Below, in pieces: positions 22,943 through 32,589 of a DNA stretch of 64,000 nt (position 1 is its first letter; every line of letters starts with the position of its first letter). Source of the DNA: Tetmemena sp. SeJ-2015 (Eukaryota > Ciliophora > Spirotrichea > Sporadotrichida > Oxytrichidae). The notes below the pieces were generated by a model. It was not told where the DNA came from. It did no database searches and saw only the letters and a program-made list of their open reading frames with translations. The position numbers were made by a program, and so were the translations under genes. Location: the NCBI GenBank assembly GCA_027382625.1, contig JAJKFJ010020904.1, positions 124,001 through 188,000 of the forward strand. The letters are read 5' to 3'.

Positions 22943-25900
22943 TCACATTCTAAAGTGCTTCTTAGGACCCCTAATGATTGTTATTTATGGGCAAGAAGGG
23001 AATTGTCTGAAAATGAGTTTTTCAGCTCCCCTCATATAGAAATTTTCACCGTCCACTCCAACATATAGAGGAGTTTCTTTTGGCGCATCAGCCTTAAATC
23101 TGATTCCAAATGGACCCTTAAGCTGCCCATATTAGCGAAGGCGTTTTTAAATAACAGCTGCAGCAAATGACTCATGACCAAGAAGATCTATCTTATTGTC
23201 ATTGTAACTCTGTTTGCCATGAAAGTTTTAATAAAGGCTAAAAATATGACGATTAACATCATGATGATGCTTGTGAATGCCAAGTTTATTTCTTGCTCTG
23301 TGCCAGTTTTCTTCCATTATAGCTACATTAGAAATTGATTCTAAGAAATAAAAGTGGTCTCAGATATAATTCTTAAAAAATTGATTCATCTTTTGAATAG
23401 TCCTCCAAAACAAGATGGAAGATTGGATCCAACCATAAGAGAGGGGTTCCCTATTATTATAGAACTAATTAATATTTTAAAAATTTGCGAGGAAAAATAT
23501 AACTAAAAGTGTAACATATATCTATAGCTATCTAAGGTTCATTAGCATGGATGCGATGAAGAAAATGTAGAGACTCAATGCATCATTATCACTGCAGAAG
23601 CAATAAGCAAGTGCGCTCTCACATCTCACGCTGAGTAATGTTGAATTGCATCGAGAGCGCGCATCGAAACTTCAACTGCGATAGAGTGTAAAGTGCTAGC
23701 AAGCATATACTCTTTATATACTGTGTATTTACTCTATATCATTCACTTATCTCTATACACTCTAAGTAGAAATGATGATTATATACTTGAAATAATAAGT
23801 TATGTAGAGTGCAAATGCATTTTCCATTTGATAGCGTAACTTACTTGAGTGCGCTCAATGTGCGATATGTGCGCCGTGAAACGCTCTCTCGAATGATGCT
23901 ACTTGCGCACTTGTTGCATATCGGAAAAGTAGAGAGGAGAGGCTTGCACTGAAAAGTGCGATAGTGATTTTCACTCCACCATACTTAAGTTTGCACTTGT
24001 TTGCACTTGTATCGTAATGTACATATATGCCATTAGTGCGCATACTAAGTGATTTATGTTTTTTGCCACATTTTTCATGTATGAATGATGTTAGCAATGC
24101 AGGAGCAGTGATGCAGTTCGCATATACAGAGTTTGCAGTGAAAGAGTGCGCTCTAGATAAAAGTCGATAGAGTTCATCACAACCATTAATAATGATCGAT
24201 TAAAGTTATGATCAATTATAAGTATATGATTATAAGTTATAGCGATTATTGGTTATATCATTATTAATGGTGTGATGAACTCTATCGCACTTTTATCTAG
24301 AGCGCACTCTTTCACTGCAAACTCTGTATATGCGAACTGCATCACTGCTCCTGCATGCTAACATCATTCAAAATCATGTGCAAACATAAACACTAGTATG
24401 CGCACTAATGCATATATGTACATTACGATACAAGTGCAAACAAGTGAAAACTTAAGTATGGTGGAGTGAAAATCACTAATCGCACTTTTCAGTGGCAAGC
24501 CTCTCCTCTCTACTTTTCCCGATATGCAACAAGTGCCAAGTAGAAAATCATTCGAGAGAGCGTTTCACGGCGCACATATCGCAACATTGAGCGCACTCAA
24601 GAAATTTACGCTATCTAAAATGGAAAAAATGCATTTGCACTCCTCATAACTTATTATTTCAAGTATATTAATCATCATTTCTACTTAGAGTGTATAGAGA
24701 TAAGTGAATGATAGAGATAATACACAGTTATAAGAGTATATGCTTGCTAGCACTTTAACTCTATCGCAGTTGAAGTTTCGATGCGCGCTCTCGATGCAAT
24801 TCAACAATTACTCAGCGTGAGATGTGAGAGCGCACTTGCTTATTGCTTCTGCAGTGATAATGATGCATTGAGTCTTACATTTTCTTCATCGCACCCCATG
24901 CTAATGAACCTTAGATAGCTATAGATATATGTTACACTTTATTATATTTTCCTCGCAAATTTTTAAAATATTAATTAGTTCTATAATATATGGTCGTGGC
25001 TAAGAATTTTAACTTCCTATTCAGCTGTGGTCCCTTGCGTAATTTTTTATTCCTCTATATCTTAATTTTGACCAGATGTTTAATTTGACTAAATCTATTG
25101 AAGTTCGAAGAAGTAATCAATGTAGTCTTTGATTCCATACGGGCTGCAACGGCAAAAGATGTGCTTGAGAGTGAGGTACACGTAAATTGATTTGTTGAGA
25201 GGTTTGCTCTTTGTTCTTCTGCCCTCGAATGCTAAAATGCATGTCAATTAAAATCAAGTTCTTAAGGAATACATCAATAATTGAGCGAAAAATCCAAATG
25301 AATCTTACAATTACTGACAAGAGCATCGAGCCCGATGTTAAAGTAGCAGCACATTAATTTCTTGAAGTTGCCTCCCTCATAAAAAATACGTAATTTGATA
25401 ACTCAAACTTTTGAGCTCCTTTAGAATTGTAGTAGTAACTCTCCTCTCCGAAGAATTCCACTTCCCACAGGTCAAATTTTTCTCTCACTCCGTTCACTAG
25501 CATACTCACCATGTGATCGAGAGTTTGCATTTTCTTATTAACGTCAGCTCCCCATCCCATCGAACGTCCCGTATCGTTTCCTGTTCCATAAGGAAGCCCG
25601 GTGAATTCGATTTCGCTAAGTCTCTCCTTTATAAAAGGGTCCGCAGTGATAGTGTCTAAGAAGCAGCCAAGCGATCCATCACCTCCAAGTACTGCAATGA
25701 CGATATTAGAGTTCTTGGTTTTTTCTAAAAACTCGTTTTAAAAAAAATTTAGCAATGCTTACTCTGAAGACGGAGCTTAATGTTTTCAAGGATGGTAAGA
25801 ATTTGTTTAGTAATGTCAAAGAGTTGCACATTAACTTCAATCTCTTTGAGATTAAATTTGTGGGCCTTTAGTCCATACTTTGCGAGTAGTTTCTCACCTT

Positions 25901-26130
25901 TTCTAGCCCCACTCACTGGGTTAACTATTATAATGACCTCGCTTCTTTCCAATTCTTCTTGTGAAAGTGAGGAGCTAGCATCGCTCTCCTTTACTTTAAA
26001 GCAAGAGGAGTATAAGATTACAAATTAAACTTCTTCTAGATCTTCTTCATGGTCAGATTTATCAAGAGTCTCTGTTTTACCCTCCTCTAAGTCTTGATAA
26101 AATCTTAAATAAGCACATATTGGATTTATT
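22943..26130 (-). CDS. Diacylglycerol/sphingosine-kinase-like lipid kinase, split by a fold-back element
   Basis: Minus strand. The N-terminal catalytic part has the family motifs in order: IIIVNPVSGARKGEKLLAKY at about 25950-25890, VLGGDGSLGCFL at about 25690, and FTGLPYGTGNDTGRSMGWGA at about 25600-25550. A DAGK accessory-type C-terminus (LYVGVDGENFYMRGAEKLIF) ends at TGA 22943-22945. These enzymes phosphorylate diacylglycerol or sphingoid lipids. The gene is interrupted by a 1.5 kb palindromic element at 23452-24989; excision between two TAT copies restores the frame. A 31-nt insert flanked by AGA (minus strand) follows at 23361-23391. Further breaks occur at about 25320-25360 and 25740. 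The start codon was not identified; coding sequence is open to about 26105. DAG versus sphingosine substrate cannot be decided. Confidence 0.8.
23358..23391 (-). other. Predicted IES, 31 nt, pointer AGA (minus strand)
   Basis: On the minus strand AGA copies (plus-strand TCT at 23389-23391 and 23358-23360) flank AT-rich sequence containing a TGA. Removal joins CFGGLFK to DHFYFLESISNVA in the lipid-kinase gene. Confidence 0.6.
23452..24989. mobile_element. Fold-back (long inverted-repeat) element, about 1.53 kb, inside the lipid-kinase gene
   Basis: Two arms of about 740 nt are near-perfect reverse complements, meeting at a short loop near 24220. The left end is TATTATAGAACTAATTAATA and the right end reads back as the same sequence. 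Both ends are flanked by TAT (23452-23454 and 24987-24989). No transposase frame is present; open frames inside the arms have no recognisable motif. The element is somewhat richer in GCGCTC/GAGCGC-type words than its surroundings. Removing it with one TAT restores the kinase frame, so it behaves as an eliminated sequence in a coding gene. Likely a non-autonomous fold-back or MITE-like transposon. Confidence 0.9.
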
Positions 26131-26387
26131 TTTTAAATTAATTCTTTATATGAAAGTTTAATAATGAAAATATTTTTTTTAATGATAAATAGTGACTTTT
26201 ATTTAACTCAATTTAAGATTATATTCTAAATAGCAAAAAGAATAATTATTCAGTAAAAAAATTAGTAAGATTACAAAATAAAATTTCTTTATATTTTCAA
26301 ATATATAGGAATTATATTTAAATAATTTTATATATATATTTTTTTAATCATTAAAAATAATAATTTTGATACTTGGACTCTATCAAC

Positions 26388-27047
26388 TCAACAAAGTTAA
26401 ATTATAAAGTCTGAATTAGAGCGATTCTTAGAAGCATGAGTAGATGCAGTAGTCTAACCGCTTCCACTAAAATATTTGTTACTATAATTTAAACTGAGTG
26501 AGCTTCTTAAGTTAACAATTTTGGCGAGACTCTGTCTCAATTGCTGGTCACTCTTTCCCTTGCTGATTCTTCCTTAGGCATCTGACTCGATCTCAAAGTA
26601 AGAGAGGGGATCTCTAGGAATCTCTTGATACTTCCCATTAGATTTCCTGGTATTTGAATCTCTCTTATGTTGGTGCTTCCCTTCCACCAAGGCAACTAAA
26701 GTTTAAATAAGGAAGCAGTTTTAAAAATGAGATGACCTGCTTGACGAGGTATGGTTGGGAGTAATTTGAATTAAACTTACATTCAATGACGTCTTCCTCA
26801 TCCTCTTAGTCACTAGCTAAGGAATGAATCTGCACCTTACTATTTATTTCCTCTAACTCCACATAAATAGATTCACTCTCATTAGAATTTTAATGAGAAA
26901 TATTATAATGACATTAAGAATGGTTTACTAGTTAGGATACTTATTGAGTTAGGAAATAGCTTCGTTCTTATTAATCTTTGAGTCTCTTTAGACTCCGACA
27001 CCACTGGTGCTCAGTGATGACGCTATGAAAGAAGATCTCTTTTCCAT
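26388..27047 (-). CDS. Unknown Ser-rich protein
   Basis: Minus strand, ATG at 27047: MEKRSSFIASSLSTSGVGVQ, a Gln/Asn stretch, then ESESIYVELEEINSKVQIHS and an acidic QEDEEDVIE. A GT...AG intron of about 84 nt follows (starting GTAAGT, about 26787 down to about 26703). The next exon gives ALVEGKHQHKRDSNTRKSNG, DPLSYFEIESDAQGRISKGK, and a Ser/Asn-rich end at TGA 26388-26390. A small frame change near 26890-26910 is needed in exon 1. About 185 aa, no domain recognised. It could be the 5' end of a gene continuing leftwards, but the stop supports a complete small gene. Confidence 0.55.
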
Positions 27048-27289
27048 GGGTGGTGTCCTTCTGGAATAAATATAAATCAAGCAGGCTTGAAAGAGTATGA
27101 ATCAAATTAATTTATCACAATTTTGTGATCTAGTCAATACATAATAATCCTGCTTCTCATAAATACTTATTTCAAGACTATTCAATCTCATTTTTAATTA
27201 TGAGAATCAGAAAGAGTAGTAAGATTTATAAGATAAGAAGAAGAAAACTCTAAAACTAAAATTGCTGTTCACTAATCGCTATTCACCTC

Positions 27290-28009
27290 TCTGCTTGCAT
27301 CAATTTCAAGTTCATATCAAAGCTTTGAATATCCTTTAAAGGAAAAATTATTAAGGGAATCACTTGATTCTTATTTACCAGAATTGGGCGAATTCTATAC
27401 TGAGAATTATGAGGGGCAGTTTGACTTCAAAGCTAAGATCTAGCTCTACGCAGAGCCATTGCATTCATAAATTGTATCTATAGAATCTACTGGCATCACT
27501 ATTTTCATATATGAAATTTACAAATATTTTACTATAGGAAAGTCTGATCCTTTAGGATTAGAGCTTTCTCTTATTGCAGTTTAGGGATTACAAGAGCAAG
27601 AAATATAATTTTGAATAATCTTTAAGTTGCTGTAACATTTGACATGAAAGTAAAAGCAGAGATCACTTTAGAAGTAAATAAATTGGCATATTTATTTATT
27701 TGAAGTAAAAGATTGGAAGTTAGATCTGAATGTGAAAAGCCTTGATGTTTACAATTTAAGCAAAGCCCTAGATAACTGCAATCTCTACCCCAGAGATTAT
27801 GAGGGATTATTTGAAACCATTCTCGGTATCTTAGCGCAACAAATAGACAATACTTTCATCAAAGGATAGCACATCATATATTGCGATTAAATGGTTAATT
27901 TAATTACATCGACTTGTTTGAAGGAAAGTACAAGGCTCTCATTAAAGAGTTAGACACACTCAAACTTCATCATAATGACACCCCAGAGTTCATTTCTATA
28001 GAGCTATGA
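27290..28009 (+). CDS. BPI/LBP-like lipid-binding protein segment (plus strand)
   Basis: Plus-strand pieces in several frames: LLRESLDSYLPELGEFYTEN at about 27350, a segment ending SDPLGLELSLIAVQGLQEQE at about 27590, then FEVKDWKLDLNVKSLDVYNL and LFETILGILAQQIDNTFIKG at about 27700-27860, and finally YKALIKELDTLKLHHNDTPE, ending at TGA 28007-28009. The amphipathic beta pattern and the LFETILGILAQQ helix resemble the N-terminal barrel of BPI/LBP/CETP proteins, as also seen in the gene at 36811. No signal peptide is visible at the 5' end. It lies next to BPI-like coding sequence in the opposite orientation, so it may be an inverted segment of one scrambled gene or a separate copy. Confidence 0.5.
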
Positions 28010-28267
28010 AAAGAAAAATCTTACACCCATGCTTATTCAAATCAGTTGAAAAGTATTCTGTCAGTTTGGAAATTGTTAATTTATAATTTCTTATCTTTTA
28101 TCAAGAAGTAATTTCAATCATTTAAAGGAAATTTTTCTTAATAGACCCCTCTGGAAAGTTTGGAAAATCTAACTTCAAAAATTTATAAAAGGAAGGAGAT
28201 GAGTATGGAGGCAGTGTTGCCAATTTCAATGGGAGTGATTTATTAAATTTAAGAAATTATTTTCCTT

Positions 28268-29431
28268 TCACTTATTCCTAAATTACTATTCAACCTCCGC
28301 CTCGACAAATTATTATAATTAAGTTATAGTTTGAGGAAGAATTGTCTAAATTGTTATGAATAGAAAATTTTCATTAAGTGATTTAAAAGTAGAAGCGATC
28401 TTGAGCTTCGAGCTAATCCTATCTTGAAAATTTGGCCTTTCCACCCGAGCTTTGATTTGCTGAAGGCCTGTTCTCACCTAAAATCTTTGAGGGGTCATTC
28501 TTTCTGAACTTTCCATTAATTTATGCATCTTGGCGATGATGAGTGCAACATCACAATTAAGATTTATATAATAGTTAATGACTCCTCTGATAATTATTGT
28601 GACGTTATCATGTTAGCCAAAACTGTCTGAGAATTGAGAAATTATAGCATCAATATTGTCAGAATTCTGGCCATCTACAGTGAAATAGAACAGATCCTGT
28701 TCAACTATAGCCTATAGAAGTTAGTCAAAAGTATTTTGAGAAATGTAAATTTGAATATCTTCCTTGCTTGGGTCATAAATTGAATGCATATTTTCTTATG
28801 GAAAATTACACCATCAAGATTGAGGTAGCTTTGTCTTCGACTATAATTCCATTTTTAATAAGGGCAGTGTTGAAATAGAAGCCTAGCTAGTCAATGAAGA
28901 TTTTTCTGGGCTAATCTGACAAGAAATTATTTAGACTATCTTCGATTGAAAGAAGAGTCTCATTTGCGATGTTGGTAGTATATTATAAGTGCAAAGATCT
29001 TGCCTTGTGTAGTTTGAAATTAGTTACCCCACCCTTCTAGAAAGGGCTTGCCTAGATAGATAAGTTCAAATTTCTCAATAAAAAGAATCCTGATCCTGTG
29101 TCATTTACCTAGTCTGGCTCTGAATAAGCTTCAAAGATGTTCAGCAATTCTTTTAGGATTAATTTATCTGCGAAGGAAGCCTCTTGAATTTTAAATTGGG
29201 TTAAGTTGAAGCTCATATTAAAGACTCCCCATTCAAACCTAAGTTTAATATGTTTCCTCATATTTTTAGATACTAAAGGTATGCTAAAGTTTATTCTTAT
29301 TCTTGGAGAAATTCGTCTAGAAAGTCTTGCTTGAAGCTCACTATAACACCTGCTTTCTCTTTTTTAAGTTCAGCTGCTCTAATGATAGAGACTAGCATCC
29401 CTAAAATAGCAATAGACCTCGTAAACATCAT
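28268..29431 (-). CDS. BPI/LBP-like secreted lipid-binding protein
   Basis: Minus strand, ATG at 29431. The signal peptide MMFTRSIAILGMLVSIIRAA is followed by KAGVIVSFKQDFLDEFLQEQ, which matches the start of mature BPI-family proteins. After a break near 29240 comes MSFNLTQFKIQEASFADKLI and LLRNLNLSIQASPFQKGGVT, then FIDQLGFYFNTALIKNGIIV. At 28779-28799 a 19-nt insert between two AT copies must be removed to continue into IYDPSKEDIQIYISQNTFDQ. The tail to TGA 28268-28270 is weaker. The family binds lipids or lipopolysaccharide in secreted or vesicular compartments; the ligand here is unknown. Confidence 0.65.
28779..28799 (-). other. Predicted IES, 19 nt, pointer AT
   Basis: On the minus strand, AT copies flank 17 nt. 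Removing 19 nt yields MVQFSIYDPSKEDIQIYI, good BPI-family sequence; the uncut frame ends at a TGA. A 2-nt pointer makes the exact border less certain. Confidence 0.6.
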
Positions 29432-29449
29432 TTATCTTATTATAATTGT

Positions 29450-30150
29450 CGTGGAGTATTCTATTTTCAATAATCGTAATTCAATCTAATCTTTCTATCT
29501 ATAAGTAATTTTCTTATATACAGGTAAACATATTTCTTTTTGTCTGATTCTCATCAATTAAGTTAGCTGCTTAACTTTATATTCCTTCACCTATTTTCAT
29601 ATCCCGGCTAATCTTAATTAAATAAGAAACAGCTTCAGCTATTATGATAAAATTTAGATCTTGATCCTAGGATTGAAAAATTCTCCCTCTAAGTTTATAA
29701 ATACTGAAGAGGTGTCCTCATCACTCACTAGTTCAGTAAAAGAAGTGAGATCTAATTTTAGATTCTCCATTATGTTAATGAGGCGTAGTTCTTTTTAGAA
29801 TTTTACTATTTGGGGATTGTATTACGAGCTTATCCAAGTCCATAAACTCTCTGGGGCTAGTTACAATGCAATCCAAGCTATCTCGTTCAATTCAATTTTT
29901 TCAAGTTATAAAATCCAATTAAGAAGTATGCCTTCAGTTTCGAGTCTGTTTATCTCTAAATCATAATCATATACCAGTATATCAATGGCTCAGTTGATTG
30001 AAGAATGAGAGAGTAGTCTATCCGATCAAATCCGATGTTGAATCCTTTTATTGAGTTTAATCCAAAGATATCCAGAGACAAGTCAACATCCACATCGAAG
30101 CCTGCCAATTTAAATTATCTTCGGAATTTAAAGTAACTTGAATAATTAAT
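29450..30150 (-). CDS. BPI-like coding segments, upstream on the minus strand
   Basis: Pieces on the minus strand: FKLAGFDVDVDLSLDIFGLN at about 30100, IKGFNIGFDRIDYSLILQST at about 30050, then after a break NLKLDLTSFTELVSDEDTSS and NLEGEFFNPRIKIQILSQQ at about 29770-29650. Alternating hydrophobic beta-strand patterns resemble BPI-family barrels. There is no start or signal peptide at the upstream end. They may be the C-terminal half of the neighbouring BPI-like gene in non-linear order, or the remains of a second copy. Confidence 0.45.
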
Positions 30151-30153
30151 ACA

Positions 30154-31155
30154 AGGCTCAGCTTGGTAACGTTGACCTCTGGATAGATATGAATAACTAT
30201 GGACTAAGCAACTCTTACTCTTCATTTAATCAGACTAAGACTTAAGATATTTACAGAAAACAATATTTAAATTGTACCCATAATTGAACGGTCATTCTCC
30301 AGACGATTCTTTCTCAGAGGTACCTTATGAGAAGGGTTTCCAATTCTTGACCTATCTTGAGAGCCTGACTGGAGCTGATAATTTCCAAGCCTGGCTAAGA
30401 AACTACATCCTTACATACTAACAGAAGAGCATTACTTACCTCGAGATGAAAGCTCACTTTACTGACTATGTCACTAATACCATGTATAAGACTGATCCAT
30501 ATAAATCATTGATGTTGCTAATATTCCAACATCTGCTTAAAAGGTGCTAGGAGCAATTGACTGGGCTGCTTGGGTCTAGGAAGGTGGCGCTAACCCTCCT
30601 GCTTGGAATATTACTTTCTCCACTCCTGAAGCAGCGAAGTTTGAATAGCTCGCTCTCGACTACATCGCAGGAGCAGGTACAGTCAGACCTACAAACTACG
30701 ATATCTACTTGACAGAAAAAAACCCTAATCTGAAGGTCATCTTCTTGAATAAACTTACTGACCTCCAAAGCCAGTTGACTTACGCTATTATGGCTCAAAT
30801 CGATGCAGACTATAACTGCACTTGGGATAAGAACCCCGAGATCGGTTAAAGATGGCTGCCTCTGGCAATTGCTATGGGTTATGAAATGGCCTATGCTGGT
30901 GATGGAACCGGTGCTCACTACTACGTTTCATGGCAGGGAAGAATGAAGTATATCGATCCTATCTACTAGGCCCTTGTGAGAAATGGAAGAAGAGACCTCG
31001 CATACAGATGGTTCCAACAATTCCAGGCATTCTATCATCCTATTGCAGTCGCAGGACTCAAGAAGATCATCCTTGCAACTTCTGAGCTACCTCACTTGCA
31101 AACAATAAATATACTTATTGATCCTAGTTTTATTGCCAGAGTTAGAATTATCTGA
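30154..31155 (+). CDS. C-terminal part of an LTA4H-type M1 aminopeptidase
   Basis: The first segment, [20 protein letters not shown], matches the region just after the zinc site of LTA4 hydrolase-type M1 peptidases. It is followed by [20 protein letters not shown] and [20 protein letters not shown], then the C-terminal helical domain ([20 protein letters not shown] ... [20 protein letters not shown]), ending at TGA 31153-31155. Two inserts disturb the frame: 30224-30264 (flanked by ATTTAA) and 30493-30509 (flanked by TGAT); removing each restores a perfect family match. The N-terminal domain and the HEXXH zinc motif are absent upstream, where BPI-like sequence lies on the other strand. The gene is therefore incomplete here or its other segments lie elsewhere in the germline. 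Confidence 0.85.
30224..30270 (+). other. Predicted IES, 41 nt, pointer ATTTAA
   Basis: ATTTAA at 30224-30229 and 30265-30270. Removal joins NSYSS to the [13 protein letters not shown] segment of the aminopeptidase in frame. No GT...AG borders. A shorter TT pointer is an alternative that also restores the frame. Confidence 0.65.
30493..30513 (+). other. Predicted IES, 17 nt, pointer TGAT
   Basis: TGAT at 30493-30496 and 30510-30513. Removing 17 nt changes the frame and gives [20 protein letters not shown], leading into the conserved C-terminal domain of the aminopeptidase. Confidence 0.75.
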
Positions 31156-31419
31156 GAAAGAAGAAAGATTACTCCAAAGAGCTCTATTTCTCAATAAAAA
31201 TTGTGGATAAAACATTTTAAACAGTTTTAATAGAAAAATAAGAGCTGTGAAGTCTGGATATGCTTTCCTTTGAGTTATTAGTTTCTTAGATAGTCATTAG
31301 ATTATTTCTTTAACTTCTTGCTGCTTTAAATGAGAAATATAGAGATGAAATTTAAAGTTCTGAAATAAAGTCATTATCAAATTAAAGATTTACAAATTTT
31401 TATCAAATTTTAAGAACTA

Positions 31420-32526
31420 TCACATATCTTATTGCTCAAAGCCACCATTCCTGTTATCTTCACTCATATCTCCCATAATCTTAAGTTTAAGATTTTTTTG
31501 ATTCAATTTTTAAAGATTAATCTTGTCCTGAATATAGTTGGTGACAATTTTTTTCTTGAGTCTTTTGATGACATCGTCTTTCATGAACACTGCTCTTCAA
31601 TGTCATTTATCTTTTGTTGAAAGGCGTTATTTTGCATTTCTCTGGCGTCTCTCTCCTGACTGACCTATTCCAATCTCAATTAAACTGCTTTGAGGTCTGC
31701 TCTGAGCTTGAGATGCTCTTAAAGCAAATTCTGGTATTGCTAATGCTGCTCATGATGAGAGGAATCATTGCATACAACTAAAGAGCTATCACTCATTAAA
31801 ATACAGAGAGAAAAACAATTTAAGAATCCAAATTAGTGAGTTTTTGTGTTAGTGATTTCCTCTTTAGCTGAGGAGTGAATTTTAATTGCTTAGAGATTGG
31901 ATCATAGTAATTAATTGCTGTTACTGAGACTGCAGAGCCTGATTCTGATGAGTAAGAATTTGATTTTAGTTGTTTGAACTCACGATTTCATTACTTAGTT
32001 AGTCGATTATCGCTAAGAATTCATCACTCTTACCTTTCATTTCATTATTCTAGTTTTATCTCTACAAAAATAAAGGCTTGGAAAATTTTAAGTTCATCAA
32101 CTTTAAAATTGTATTGTTCGCTTCCTCAGTTCTTTGGGTAATTATCGAGACTTAAAATTAAAATCCAAAAGTCAACATAAAATTATCAAATCTTTATTTT
32201 AATTCCCATTATACCAAAATTATAAAACAAAAAATGATAAATTTTTTGCTTCGTATATAAAATAAAATTGGCCAATATAGCAATAAAATATGAATATATT
32301 AAAAAGATATAGCTCTAAGCTTTTAATTTTCTTCTCTTTGTATTTGTAGTTCTGAATTTAATTGTGTATTTACTTGGCTTAAGTTGCCCATCTCATTTTG
32401 AAGTCTCTTCTTCTCCTTTATCAACTCCTCTATCTGATTATCACCACTAAATGAAGATACTTAAGACTTTTAGCCTTGTTTAACAGAAGTAGATGATGAG
32501 TACTTTTGCTATTGCTGCGAGGCCAT
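31420..32526 (-). CDS. Small coiled-coil protein
   Basis: Minus strand, ATG at 32526: MASQQQQKYSSSTSVKQGQK, then coiled coil IEELIKEKKRLQNEMGNLSQ at about 32440-32380, a gap of AT-rich non-coding sequence at about 32080-32320, NEMKGKSDEFLAIIDQLSNE at about 32040, a Gln-rich coil (QILTHQNQALQSQQQQLITM), LLQEHLKLRADLKAVQLRLE at about 31720, and a last piece with DDVIKRLKKKIVTNYIQDKI to TGA 31420-31422. The frame changes at about 31860-31800 and 31580-31570. All heptad-rich; no globular domain. Probably structural; partner unknown. Confidence 0.6.
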
Positions 32527-32589
32527 ATTCTAATTATCTTAATTACTATTTTAGCTTTCCTTATTCTGAATGAAATTACACAAATAAAG

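Noticed and set aside
23855..24097. 80-aa frame inside the fold-back arm
   Set aside because: Lies entirely in a palindromic arm, is not kept open in the mirror copy, and has no domain.
30547..30918. 123-aa minus-strand frame
   Set aside because: Antisense shadow of the well-supported aminopeptidase C-terminal domain.
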